Assembly (NCBI RefSeq): GCF_902498065.1
Contig: NZ_CABVIR010000003.1
Coordinates: 619,746 to 683,745 of the forward strand
Direction: 5' to 3'
Source: Pseudomonas fluorescens
Lineage (GTDB): Bacteria; Pseudomonadota; Gammaproteobacteria; Pseudomonadales; Pseudomonadaceae
DNA: 64,000 nt
Below, in pieces: positions 1-8,700 of this stretch. The notes under the pieces are model-generated. The model was not told the origin of the DNA and searched no databases. It saw only the letters and a list, made by a program, of their open reading frames with translations. The translations under genes were made by a program, and so were the position numbers. Each line of letters opens with the position of its first letter. Position 1 is the first letter of the stretch.

Positions 1-285
1 AAAGAAGTCGGTGGTGCGCTCGCTGGTCCGCGCATTCACCTGCCCGCCATGACCTTGCACGTAGGCCATCAGCCCTTGTTCCGCAGGAAAACGCTCGGTA
101 CCGAGAAACAACAGGTGTTCAAGAAAATGCGCCAGGCCGGGCCATGCCAGCGGCACATCATGACTGCCGGCAGCGACCCGCAACGCGGCCGCACAACGCT
201 TCAGATTCGGGGCGTGACGCAGCGTCACCCGCAAGCCGTTGGCCAGGATTTCAGTGTGAGGGCGAGGGGGATTCAGCGCAGGCAT
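1..285 (-). CDS. pqqF: PqqF, M16-family metallopeptidase (5' part only)
   Basis: The first 95 codons of a gene that runs off the left edge. The frame starts MPALNPPRPH and carries the inverted zinc motif H53-F-L-E56-H57 that defines M16 (insulinase/pitrilysin) peptidases. PqqF is the protease linked to processing of the PqqA precursor peptide in pyrroloquinoline quinone synthesis. The start ATG is at 285-283. It lies downstream of davA on the same strand, as in P. putida, and the rest of the pqq cluster would lie to the left. The name rests on the motif, family resemblance and context; another M16 peptidase is possible because only the N-terminus is visible. Confidence 0.85.
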   Translation of the reverse strand, partial: MPALNPPRPHTEILANGLRVTLRHAPNLKRCAAALRVAAGSHDVPLAWPGLAHFLEHLLFLGTERFPAEQGLMAYVQGHGGQVNARTSERTTDFF

Positions 286-333
286 GAGCACTTCCAGAAC
301 AGGGAAGCGCTAATGCTAGCGGATAACGGTCGA

Positions 334-1128
334 TCAGCGCTTGTTCAACTCGCCGTAAAGCTCCGGGCGGCGATCGAGGAAGTAGCGATTGGCCGCGCGG
401 GAATCGACCATTAACTGGCGATCCAGCTCACCGACAATCAGTGCCTCATCAAGACCGGCCTGGGCGATGCGGCTGCCATCCGGTGCGGCGATGCTGCTTT
501 GGCCGCAGTAGTGGATCTCGCCTTCATTGCCGCAATAGTTGGCATAAGCCACGTAACACTGGTTTTCGAAGGCCCGGGCGCGCACGGTGACGTCGGCGAC
601 GAAGTCGTAAGGAATCATGTTCGCTGTCGGCACCAGAATCAGCTCGGCGCCGGCCAGGGCCAGGCGCCGCGCATTTTCCGGAAACTCAACGTCATAGCAA
701 ATCAGGAAACCCAGCTTCCAGCCGTTGAGCTCCACCAGCGGAAAATCACCCTGCCCGGCGCTGAACATCGAGTGATCGAGGTCGCCGTACAGATGAGTCT
801 TGCGGTAGTTGCACAGGCGCTCGCCATTGGCGTCGATCAGTTGCACGGCGTTGTAGATCTGCCCGTCCTCGGTGCGCTCGGGGTAGCCATACAAAATGGC
901 GATCCCCGCGGTCTTGGCAATGCGCGCTATTTGTTGCGCCGACTCACCGTTGTGCACCTCCGCCAGCACGCTGACGGCATCGACACCGATGTTGTAGCCC
1001 GTCAGGAACATCTCCGGCAGCACCAGCAAATCGGCGCCTTTCGCTTCCAGCGCCAGTTGATGCAGGCGTTGCAGATTGCCGGCGACGTCCAGGGGCAGCG
1101 GTGGACATTGGTAAAGGGCTACGCGCAT
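334..1128 (-). CDS. davA: 5-aminopentanamidase (delta-aminovaleramidase) DavA
   Basis: A 264-residue nitrilase-superfamily amidohydrolase. The Glu-Lys-Cys triad is visible: E39 (VLPEMFLTG), K110 (YRKTHLYG) and C144 (LICYDVEFPE). DavA hydrolyses 5-aminovaleramide to 5-aminovalerate and ammonia, the second step of lysine catabolism by the aminovalerate route. A good ribosome site (AAGGAG) precedes the ATG. The gene follows davB with a 12-base gap, so the two are surely cotranscribed. Length equals P. putida DavA, and the match to that family is inferred from recall of the sequence and from the davB partner. Confidence 0.93.
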   Translation of the reverse strand: MRVALYQCPPLPLDVAGNLQRLHQLALEAKGADLLVLPEMFLTGYNIGVDAVSVLAEVHNGESAQQIARIAKTAGIAILYGYPERTEDGQIYNAVQLIDANGERLCNYRKTHLYGDLDHSMFSAGQGDFPLVELNGWKLGFLICYDVEFPENARRLALAGAELILVPTANMIPYDFVADVTVRARAFENQCYVAYANYCGNEGEIHYCGQSSIAAPDGSRIAQAGLDEALIVGELDRQLMVDSRAANRYFLDRRPELYGELNKR

Positions 1129-1140
1129 TTGGAACTCCTT

Positions 1141-2823
1141 TTACTCGGGCAGGGCGATCGGACCGATCTCGTTGAACACATCTCCTGGACCCGGGTTCTC
1201 GGCGTGAGTTTCACCGCCGAAGTGTTTCATGATGCCCCACACCGCATTGAGAGAGGTCTGCACCGCGCCTTCGACCCACGCCGGCGTCCACGAAACGTCG
1301 TCGCCCGCGATGAAAATCCCGCGTTGTTCGGCCGGCATCTCCGCCTGCATGAAGTGTGCGTACATGCGCTGGTTGTAGCGATAGTGGCCGGGCAGTGCGC
1401 CTTTGAAAGCCCCGAGGAAATGCGGGTCGGCTTCCCACGACACGGTGATCGGATCGCCGATGATTCGCGCCGCAATATCGACTTTCGGGTAGATTTTTTT
1501 CAGCGCGTTCAAGGCCAGTTCGACGCGTTTTTCCACCGGGTGCGGCAGCATTTTCAACGCGTCGCTCATCCACGAGTACGACAGGCAAATCACGCCCGGT
1601 TTGTCGTCGCCATTGTCGAACAGGTAGGTGCCACGGGTCAGGCGATCGGTGAGGGTCATGCTCATCAGGTCGCGACCGGTTTCCGGGTCCTTGTCCTTCC
1701 AGAACGGGCGGTCGACCATCACGAAGGTTTTCGACGATTGCATGTAGCGGGTGCGGTCGAGGGCCATCCACATCTTTTGCGAAAACAGCGTTTCGTCGCA
1801 CTCGATCTGCGTGGTCAGCAACCAGCTCTGGCAGGTGGTCAGCACTGCCGCGTACTCGCGGGTGTCGCCGTTGTTATCGGTGACCGCAAAACGGCCGTCC
1901 GGGGCGTGAGCGATTTTTTTAACCCCGGAGCGTGGCGCGCCTCTGTGCAGCGACTTGAGGCTGGTGCCTTCGGGCCAGTGCACGCAACGTTCCGGCACAT
2001 GACGCCAGATGCCTTGCGGCACTTGTTCGACGCCGCCGACGACCAGATGTTGGTGATCGTCGCAGTTGGTCATTACGACGCGGAAGATTTCCAGCATCGA
2101 GTTCGGGAAGTCCGAGTCCCAGCCGCCGGTGCCGAAACCGACCTGGCCGAACACTTCGCGGTGATGGAACGAGAGCTTGGCGAAGGCTTCGGAGGTGGCG
2201 ACGAAGTCGTAGAAGGTGCGGTCGTCCCACAGCGGAACCAGGGTGTTCCACAACTCCTTGAGGCGCGGCACGTCGCGGTCGCGGATAGCTTGCTGGATAT
2301 CGGCGAACTGCGAGCCGGCCTCCAGGGCATCCGCCCAAGCGTCAGCCACTTCCTGGAACAGTGCAGGAAGATCCGCCAGTTTCTGTGCGTAGTGGGTTTT
2401 GCCTTCCAGGTCGATCACGGTGCTGCCAGAGGCAGGCGTCAGCGGATTGGGAAAGGGTTTGGTCTCGAGACCGAGCTTGTCGACATAGTGGTAAAACGCC
2501 GTGGACGACACCGGGAAGCGCATGCCGCCCAGTTCGGCGACGATGCCATCGGTCCCGTTGAACGCCTGGGAACGCAGGCGGCCACCCAATTTCGAGGCTT
2601 CGTAGACGACGGGCTTGAGGCCCAGTTTCATCAGTTCATAGGCAGCCACCAATCCCGCGATGCCTGCGCCGACAATCGCCACTTCGGCGCCGTGGTTGTG
2701 CGCAGGAATGCTGCCGAGGCCGGCTGGGTGTTCGATCCAGTCGTCAAAACCGAATGGAAAGTCCGGGCCGAAAATGGTGACTGGTTTTTTACCGTCTGCA
2801 GGATGGCGATTGTTCTTGTTCAT
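1141..2823 (-). CDS. davB: L-lysine 2-monooxygenase DavB
   Basis: A 560-residue flavin amine oxidase-fold enzyme. The FAD dinucleotide-binding motif G52-A-G-I-A-G57 sits near the N-terminus (AIVGAGIAGLVAAYE), followed by a glycine/arginine-rich LGGRLRS segment. DavB uses O2 to decarboxylate and oxidise L-lysine to 5-aminovaleramide. The N-terminal extension before the FAD motif and the C-terminal GDDVSWTPAW flavin-contact region are those of the lysine/tryptophan 2-monooxygenase group. It is the first gene of davBA. A Lrp/AsnC regulator lies upstream on the same strand, 218 bases away, and is a plausible controller. Confidence 0.95.
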   Translation of the reverse strand: MNKNNRHPADGKKPVTIFGPDFPFGFDDWIEHPAGLGSIPAHNHGAEVAIVGAGIAGLVAAYELMKLGLKPVVYEASKLGGRLRSQAFNGTDGIVAELGGMRFPVSSTAFYHYVDKLGLETKPFPNPLTPASGSTVIDLEGKTHYAQKLADLPALFQEVADAWADALEAGSQFADIQQAIRDRDVPRLKELWNTLVPLWDDRTFYDFVATSEAFAKLSFHHREVFGQVGFGTGGWDSDFPNSMLEIFRVVMTNCDDHQHLVVGGVEQVPQGIWRHVPERCVHWPEGTSLKSLHRGAPRSGVKKIAHAPDGRFAVTDNNGDTREYAAVLTTCQSWLLTTQIECDETLFSQKMWMALDRTRYMQSSKTFVMVDRPFWKDKDPETGRDLMSMTLTDRLTRGTYLFDNGDDKPGVICLSYSWMSDALKMLPHPVEKRVELALNALKKIYPKVDIAARIIGDPITVSWEADPHFLGAFKGALPGHYRYNQRMYAHFMQAEMPAEQRGIFIAGDDVSWTPAWVEGAVQTSLNAVWGIMKHFGGETHAENPGPGDVFNEIGPIALPE

Positions 2824-2981
2824 GGCTGACCTTGCTGGCGACCGGACGCGGGGTGCGCGTCTGAGTATAGGAAAAGATGGCAGCCATTCTAGAGAGCGTA
2901 GAACACGTTAATAAGACGCAATGTGTCGTCGTTTTGCTAATTAATGGATCAAAACGACGAACTGTCGATGCACAGTGTCCA

Positions 2982-3013
2982 TGTGGGAGCGGGCTTGCCC
3001 GCGAAGAGGCCCG
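2982..3013. repeat. REP element (single)
   Basis: A GTGGGAGCGGGCTTGCCCGC palindrome followed by GAAGAGGCC, the common Pseudomonas REP sequence. It lies between the AsnC regulator and davB. The same core recurs near 17040 and 49970 in this window. Confidence 0.85.
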
Positions 3014-3041
3014 GCCAGACACCGAAGCGTTCCGGGTTAAA

Positions 3042-3503
3042 TCAAACCGGCTGACCGCGATCAATCTTGCTGCTGAGAATGATCGACGTGGTCGTCTTCT
3101 CCACACCATCCACACTCCCGATCTGATCCAGCAACTGATCCAGTTGCTCCGGCGAATCAGTCCTTAACCACGCCACATAATCAAATTCGCCACTGACCGC
3201 ACACAACTGCTGCACCTGTGCCATCGCACTCAGCCGCCGCAACACTTCCTTGCCTGAGCGCGGTTGCACCGTGATCCCGACGTACGCCTGCAAGCCGCCG
3301 TCCACCACCCGTTGACCCAACCGAACGCCGTAACCGGTGATGACCCTGGCCTTTTCCAGTCGTGCCAGCCGCGATGTCACGGTGGTGCGGGCGATGCCCA
3401 ATTGTCGGGCGAGCATGGCCACGCTTTCGCGGGCGTTGATCTGCAGGGCCGCGATCAATTGGCGGTCGATTTCGTCAAGCACAGGCGGGCGAGTGTCAGG
3501 CAA
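3042..3503 (-). CDS. Lrp/AsnC-family transcriptional regulator
   Basis: About 153 residues: an N-terminal winged helix-turn-helix (LDEIDRQLIAAL ... LARQLGIARTTVTSRL) and a C-terminal RAM/AsnC ligand-binding domain. I place the start at the TTG at 3503-3501 because GGAG lies 7 bases upstream; an in-frame GTG at 3524 would add seven unlikely residues (VCCWRQP) and has no clear ribosome site. Proteins of this family sense amino acids. Its position directly upstream of davBA suggests control of lysine degradation, which is inference from context. Confidence 0.88.
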   Translation of the reverse strand: MPDTRPPVLDEIDRQLIAALQINARESVAMLARQLGIARTTVTSRLARLEKARVITGYGVRLGQRVVDGGLQAYVGITVQPRSGKEVLRRLSAMAQVQQLCAVSGEFDYVAWLRTDSPEQLDQLLDQIGSVDGVEKTTTSIILSSKIDRGQPV

Positions 3504-3577
3504 AGGTTGTCTCCAGCAACACACATCAATGGGTCCGCATGTTACAGCACCAATCGCATGCAGGATGTTTGGTCTAG

Positions 3578-3736
3578 CCTCAGTACCGTTCAGGCATTTT
3601 CACCTGCGAGACGGCCTACACCTGCACCGTCTACGGCAAAGTCTTCGCACTGGACACCGACACCGGCGCGCAACGCTGGAAGGGTGGACGCAAACCGTCA
3701 GGCATAGTCGAATGGGCTATCGAGGGATGTGAGGCG
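3578..3736 (+). other. Open in-frame 5' extension of the M41-like gene, no ATG
   Basis: After a TAG at 3575-3577 this stretch is open and in frame with the protease gene starting at 3737. Its translation looks coding, with short motifs such as YTCTVYGKVFALDTDTG and KPSGIVEWAIEGC, but contains no ATG, GTG or TTG before 3737. The first plausible initiator is an ATT at 3596 (next residues FTCETAYT). Either the real protein starts at a rare codon, or a former start codon has mutated, or the stretch is the remnant of a small upstream gene now fused in frame. Confidence 0.4.
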
Positions 3737-4390
3737 ATGGACATGACGAACAGGATGCCTTCCGTTGTACGGGATCACGCATTACAGATCGCCCATCACG
3801 AAATGGGCCACTACGTCGTGGCCCGCGCATTGGGGTTTGCAACGGGCGGCGTGACCCTGTCGGTGACCATGGACTTGCGGCATCAAGGGGGCGCCTCGAT
3901 AACCCTGGCGCGCCCGATTTCGTCGATGGAAGCCATGAAAGCGCATTTGGAGGCCCGGATGATGGTCCTGATGGCCGGTGCCATGGGGCAGACATTAACT
4001 TCGACAAAGTTGTCCGGGAAACACGTCGACAAGTCTAAAGCAGTAGCCATCCTGAAAGGCGCGCTGGGGGCGGAACAGGATTACGCAAAAGTAAAAGAGC
4101 TTCAGCATTTGCTGCGCAATATCACCTGTCCCGATACGGATCCTGCGTCCTCTGAGCGTATTGCGGCTGAACTCCAAGTGATGACTGATCGCGCGTGGGG
4201 CCGGACCCAAGAAATCGTCGAAGATCTGGCCGATACGATCACTGAATTGGGACGCGTGCTGGTCGACGGCATGGTCATCGTGGAGCAGTGGGGTAGGGCG
4301 GCGGATACGTATGAGGTGGTTTTCACGCGTGAAATGCTTGAGCGGTTGCGGCCAGTGCGGGCCATTCCAGCGTTGGGTGTTTGGGCTTAG
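3737..4390 (+). CDS. Stand-alone M41-like zinc metalloprotease domain protein
   Basis: 217 residues from the first ATG. H21-E-M-G-H25 is a zinc-protease HExxH motif set in AHHEMGHYVVARALGF, as in the FtsH peptidase domain. D115 in GAEQDYAKV sits where FtsH has its third zinc ligand (the SND-type Asp). There is no AAA ATPase module and no membrane segment, so this is an isolated M41-like domain with no visible source of ATP-driven unfolding. Coding potential continues in frame upstream to 3578, so the true N-terminus may be longer. Base composition is lower in GC than the flanking genes, consistent with acquired DNA. Substrate and role are unknown. Confidence 0.7.
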   Translation: MDMTNRMPSVVRDHALQIAHHEMGHYVVARALGFATGGVTLSVTMDLRHQGGASITLARPISSMEAMKAHLEARMMVLMAGAMGQTLTSTKLSGKHVDKSKAVAILKGALGAEQDYAKVKELQHLLRNITCPDTDPASSERIAAELQVMTDRAWGRTQEIVEDLADTITELGRVLVDGMVIVEQWGRAADTYEVVFTREMLERLRPVRAIPALGVWA

Positions 4391-4485
4391 CGCACCGGTC
4401 GATCTCTGATGAGATAGCCCCGAATTATCGAGGCTCATTTCACGATCAGTCCGCCGCTATGCGCTGGGATTCCAAGCGAATGGGT

Positions 4486-4560
4486 GACAGCTGTGCGCAG
4501 GTTGGAAAACCGGGAAATTAGGAAACCGGCACGCCCGAAGACGTCCCGCGCACAGCCGTC
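4486..4560. repeat. Long-range inverted repeat
   Basis: GACAGCTGTGCGC at 4486-4498 and GCGCACAGCCGTC at 4548-4560 are reverse complements at 12 of 13 positions. The 49 bases between are purine-rich. As RNA this would close a hairpin domain of about 75 nt. The function is unknown. Confidence 0.5.
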
Positions 4561-4623
4561 ATAACTCAAGAGCTCAAGCCAGGAAAGCCTTTGCAATCGA
4601 GAAGTGGCGCTGTTGCGAGTAAT

Positions 4624-4686
4624 TTCGACGGGTTTCCAATCCCGATCGCTGAATGATCAGCGACGTCCGGAGACTATCCCGTCGAA
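4624..4686. repeat. Nested perfect hairpins
   Basis: The outer arms TTCGACGGG (4624-4632) and CCCGTCGAA (4678-4686) pair perfectly over 9 bp. Inside them TCGCTGA (4646-4652) and TCAGCGA (4657-4663) form a 7-bp stem with a 4-base loop ATGA. The ATG of a 43-codon frame lies in that loop. Neither stem is followed by a T-run, so it is not a simple terminator. Confidence 0.55.
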
Positions 4687-4784
4687 GAAAAGCGCAACAA
4701 GGCATCAAAGTGCCCAAAACGGACGATTCGGAGTTTGCCTACAAGGTCTGCGGACGTCATCCGATATTGCGCCACCTGAAGTAA
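4653..4784 (+). CDS. Possible 43-residue small protein
   Basis: ATG to TAA, beginning MISDVRRLSRRRKAQQ and ending GRHPILRHLK. It is strongly basic, and codon choice in its second half resembles real coding sequence. There is no clear ribosome-binding site, and the start codon lies in the loop of a predicted hairpin. It may be a real small gene, a remnant, or chance. The family is not recognised. Confidence 0.2.
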   Translation: MISDVRRLSRRRKAQQGIKVPKTDDSEFAYKVCGRHPILRHLK

Positions 4785-4885
4785 ACAAAACCAAACGCCA
4801 CAAGCCGAAAACCTACACCCCGCTAGAAACCGCCCTTAACAATTTCATTGGCAACCAAGGTGGTCGCGTGACTGCCAATGCCTAG
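4782..4885 (+). pseudogene. Possible C-terminal gene remnant
   Basis: In a frame different from the 43-residue ORF, this stretch reads NKTKRHKPKTYTPLETALNN and ends GGRVTANA before a TAG. It looks like the tail of a protein but lacks a supported start; the frame is open back to about 4604 with poor coding character. It could be the other half of a frameshifted gene. Not recognised. Confidence 0.2.
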
Positions 4886-4927
4886 AGTTATTCCCTTGAG
4901 ATCATATTCCTTGGGTGGCATATTGGT

Positions 4928-5293
4928 ATGGGTTGGGAAGTTGAATACACCGACGAATTTGAAGGCTGGTGGGAAGGTTTGGATGCGAAGGAGCAAGCTT
5001 CGGTGTCCGCCAGCGTTGATTTACTTGGGGTCTTCGGGCCGGATTTGGGTTATCCCCATAGCACCGACATCAAGGGCTCTCGATTTGGACATTTGCGAGA
5101 GCTTCGGGTCCAGCAAGCGGGGCGACCCTATCGCGTGCTCTATGCGTTTGATCCACGCCGGTGCGCGTTGCTTTTAATCGGAGGTAACAAAACCGGTCAG
5201 AATCGTTGGTATGAAGTGCATGTCCCGCTGGCGGAAAGATTGTATGACGAGCATCTGGAAATATTGAGTAAAGAGGGCCGTAACGATGGCTAA
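4928..5293 (+). CDS. higB: HigB-like toxin of the RelE/ParE superfamily
   Basis: 121 residues. The pattern of phage-derived Gp49-like/HigB toxins is visible: an N-terminal VEYTDEFEGWW, a central GHLRELRVQQAGRPYRVLYAF and a late LLIGGNKTGQNRWYE with the basic/aromatic residues expected of a ribosome-dependent mRNase. It overlaps the antitoxin gene by 8 bases, toxin first, which is the usual HigBA order. In related systems the antitoxin represses the operon and blocks the toxin; whether this pair is active cannot be judged from the sequence. No Shine-Dalgarno better than GGGTGG is seen. Confidence 0.85.
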   Translation: MGWEVEYTDEFEGWWEGLDAKEQASVSASVDLLGVFGPDLGYPHSTDIKGSRFGHLRELRVQQAGRPYRVLYAFDPRRCALLLIGGNKTGQNRWYEVHVPLAERLYDEHLEILSKEGRNDG

Positions 5294-5591
5294 AAAATTT
5301 GCTGAACTCCAAGCGCGCATGACGCCGGAGTCGCGAGCTGACGCAGAGCTGCTGTTCCGGCAGCATCTCAAGGAAATGCCCCTGCACGAGCTTCGTAAGG
5401 CTCAAGAGCTTAGCCAGGAAACGTTGGCCAAGACTCTACATGTCAACCAGGCCGCCATTTCCAGAATGGAACGGCGCACAGACATGTACATCAGTACCTT
5501 GCGAAACTACATCCGCGCCATGGGTGGTGAGCTGGAAATAATCGCGACCTTTCCCGAGGGCCAGGTCAGGATCGAGAATTTCGCCAACTGA
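5286..5591 (+). CDS. higA: HigA-like antitoxin, XRE-family DNA-binding protein
   Basis: 101 residues with a helix-turn-helix in the C-terminal half (LRKAQELSQETLAKTLHVNQ, then AAISRMERR) and the tail MGGELEIIATF that is typical of antitoxins cognate to Gp49/HigB toxins. The overlap of 8 bases with the toxin gene implies translational coupling. It should neutralise the toxin and repress the shared promoter. The gene is followed by a bidirectional terminator and then by the tRNA. Confidence 0.88.
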   Translation: MAKKFAELQARMTPESRADAELLFRQHLKEMPLHELRKAQELSQETLAKTLHVNQAAISRMERRTDMYISTLRNYIRAMGGELEIIATFPEGQVRIENFAN

Positions 5592-5639
5592 GTGGAATTA
5601 GTCACGTTGGTGTCGCGATCGAGTTGTTCCATCAGACAC

Positions 5640-5671
5640 GAAAAAGCCGCGCATTCAGCGCGGCTTTTTTG
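5640..5671. terminator. Bidirectional intrinsic terminator
   Basis: A perfect stem AAAAAGCCGCGC / GCGCGGCTTTTTT with a 5-base loop (ATTCA). The A- and T-tracts let it serve both the toxin-antitoxin operon (+) and the tRNA (-). Confidence 0.93.
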
Positions 5672-5673
5672 TT

Positions 5674-5750
5674 TGGTGGGCCCACACGGACTTGAACCGT
5701 GGACCAAAGGATTATGAGTCCTCTGCTCTAACCAACTGAGCTATAGGCCC
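5674..5750 (-). tRNA. ileX: tRNA-Ile2 (anticodon CAT, lysidine-modified)
   Basis: A 77-nt cloverleaf with encoded CCA (5' GGGCCTATAGCTCAGTTGG, anticodon loop CTCATAA, T-loop TTCAAGT). A CAT anticodon may be Met or Ile2. The acceptor pairs C4-G69 and C5-G68 fit the determinants recognised by TilS in E. coli tRNA-Ile2, whereas the elongator tRNA-Met has U4 and A5, so I call Ile2 reading AUA. Automated tools may label it Met. The accessory patch abuts its 3' end. Confidence 0.85.
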
Positions 5751-5765
5751 TCAGTAGGCCGCGGA

Positions 5766-8700
5766 TTATAACGACGGTTTCTCGGCTGTGCTATCCGAAA
5801 AATCCGATACGGCTATACGAAGAAACGTCGCGGCGAATTCGTCCGGTGGTAAGGGCAGGCTGACGATGTAGCCCTGAATCTGTTCGCAACCTTCTTCGGC
5901 GAGAAATTGCTGCTGCGCCAGGGTCTCGACACCTTCGGCAATCACGGTAAATTGCATGCTGCGGCCCAGCGCGATGATGGCACGAACGATCGCCGCATCG
6001 TGGGGATCATCCGGCAGGCCGCGGACGAACGACTGGTCGATCTTGAGGATGTCCAGCGGCAGGCGCTTGAGGTAACTCAAGGATGAATAGCCGGTGCCGA
6101 AGTCATCGATGGCCAGTTGCACACCCAGGTGCTTGAGTTGATGCAGCACCGCCAGCGCTTCCTCGGCCTGGCTCATGATGAAGTTTTCGGTAATCTCCAG
6201 TTGCAATAATCCGGGCTGAAGACCGTTGTCCTTGAGCAGTTGCTCGATCCGGCCGAGCAGGTTGGGCTGGCGTAGTTGTGCGCCGGCGAGGTTGACCGAC
6301 AAAGGGCCGAGGCATTCATAAGTCAGATTCCATTCGTACATCTGCCGGCACGCGGTCTCGAGCACCCAGTCGCCGATTTGCAGAATCATCCCGTTCTCTT
6401 CGGCCAAGGGTATGAAGTGCTCTGGCGGCACGGCGCCGAAGGTCGGGTGATGCCAGCGAATGAGGGCTTCTGCACCCACTAGACGATTGTCGACCAGGCT
6501 GATTTTCGGCTGGTAGTGCAGCAACAGTTCATTACGCTCGATGGCGCGGCGCAGTTCGTGCTCCAGTGCGACGCGCTCGCTGGCCTGAGCGGTCAGGTCG
6601 CGGGTATAGCTTTCGACCCGGTTGCGGCCTTTAGCCTTGGAGCGGTACATCGCCGCGTCGGCGTTTTTGACCAGTGTGGCGACGTCGCAGCCGTCCTTGG
6701 GGTAGAGGCTGGTGCCAATGCTGGCACTGATGAAGAACTCGTGCTCGCCAGCCTGGAATGGCGCAGAAAAGCAGTTGAGCAGTTTGGTGGCGATGTTGTC
6801 GGCGTCGCTCGACTGTTGCAAGCCGGGCAGCAGGATGATGAATTCGTCTCCACCGAGGCGCGCCACGGTATCGATGTCGCGCAACTGGTCTTTGAGGCGC
6901 ACGGCGATGCCCTTGAGCAGAAGGTCACCGACCGGGTGGCCGAGGCTGTCGTTGATGTGTTTGAAGCGGTCAAGATCGAGAAACAGCACGGCGCCCTGGC
7001 CGCCGTTTTCCTGCTGGTTGTTGAGTGCAGTCAGCAGTCGGCTCTCGAACAGCGTGCGGTTCGGCAAGCCCGTCAGCGGGTCGTGATGCGCCTGGTAATC
7101 GAGTTTGGCCTGCGCGTGCTTGAGGCTGGAAATGTCCGCGAATACGGCGACAAAGTGGGTGATGAACTTGTCGCGGTTACGCACTGCGCTGATGGTCAGC
7201 CAGCTCGGGTACAACTCGCCGTTTTTGCGCCGATTGGAAATCTCGCCCTGCCAATGCCCTTCGGCGGTCAGTTGGTGCCACATGGCCGCGTAGAAAGCGC
7301 TGTCATGCAAGCCTGAGGCGAGCAGGCGAGGGGTGTGGCCCAGGGCCTCGCTTTCGCTGTAGCCGGTGATTTCGGTAAACGCACGGTTGACCGCGCTGAT
7401 GTGCTGCTGGGTGTCGGTGATCAATACACCTTCGGCGGTACTCTCGAACACGGTCGCGGCCTGTTGCAGTTTTTCCTGCATCAGGTGGCGCTCGGTGATG
7501 TCTCTAGCGATGGTCAGCATGCAATCTTCGTCGCCGATCGGCAGTGGACGGCTCGACACTTCACAAAGGCGGATCTGCCCGTCGCTGCGGCGGATGTGGC
7601 AACTGAAGTCGCGGACAAAACCATCGCGGTGCAGCAGGTCGAGCATCTGTTTGCGTTCGTTGAGATTGACCCAGATCCCCAACTCCAACGCCGAGCGGTC
7701 CACGGACATCGCGCTATTGAAGCCTGTAATGCGGCTGAAGCCTTCGTTGACCTCAAGCAGCAAGCCATCGCTCTGCCGGGACAGCAGCAAACCGTCGGGG
7801 GACGCGTGGAAGGCTTTGGCGAATTTTTCTTCGGAGGTTTGCAGTTGTTGCTGGGTTTCCTTGAGTTGACTGATGTCGCGCACAACTACCACCAGCGCCG
7901 GGGTGGTGTCGAGGTCGAAGGGTTCGGCGGAGATCAGGCCGGTAAACACCTGGCCATTGTTACGGCGAAAGGGCATCTCCAGGTTGCGAATGCTGCCGGC
8001 CTGCAAGCGCTGCAACAAGCCCGGCCCTACGCCGGGGATGCCCCAGATGTTCAGGTCGGTGGCGGTCTGACCGATGACCTCTTCGGCCTTGAGACCAATC
8101 TGTTCCTCGAACGCTTCGTTGACCTCCAGCAGGCAGCCATCCGAAAGCCGCGCGATGACCAGAATGTCCGGACATTGCTGGAACACCGAGGCAAACTTCT
8201 GCTCCGACAGGCGCAATGCCTCTTCGGTGCGCTTGGCTTCGCTGATGTCGATCATCAACCCGCGCATCACCGGTTCATGACCGTGCTCGATAAGGCTGAC
8301 GATGTCACGCACCCACAGGCAGCGGCCGTCGGCGGTGATGACCCGGTAATCGAGGCTGTGATCGCGCCCGGCCAGGACTTCGTGATCGCAGAAGGTCTGG
8401 GCGCGGGTCAGGTCTGCGGGGTGGATGATGTTGCGCCAGAACCCCGGAATCAGCCAATGGGACAGGGGATAACCGAGCAATTCTTCGGCGTGGGGCGACA
8501 CGTAGCTGTAGGTGAAATCGGTGATTCGCGCTTCCCAGGCGATGGCCGAAAGGCTCTCCACCAACCCGCGATAATGGTATTCGCTGCTGCGCAGTTCCTG
8601 TTCCAGGTCGACGCGGCGGGCAATTTCCGAGCTCAATCGGCGATTGATCCGGATGACCACCGCGAGCACGGTGATCAGCAACAGCAAACCCGGCAGGCCG

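Larger units (their letters stand above)
4391..4927. other. Accessory intergenic stretch with inverted repeats and tiny ORFs
   Basis: A 537-base stretch between the M41-like gene and the toxin gene. It contains no recognised gene. It holds a 13-base imperfect inverted repeat (4486-4498 with 4548-4560), a nested pair of hairpins (4624-4686), and two short frames described separately. Base composition is lower in GC than the core genes. Confidence 0.6.

Noticed and set aside
499..2829. 776-codon open frame opposite davA and davB
   Set aside because: Mirror of the davBA codon pattern, composition rich in His/Gln/Val and no recognisable domain.
4896..4924. TTGAGA/CATATT promoter for the toxin gene
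   Set aside because: The implied start site would fall after the toxin ATG at 4928.
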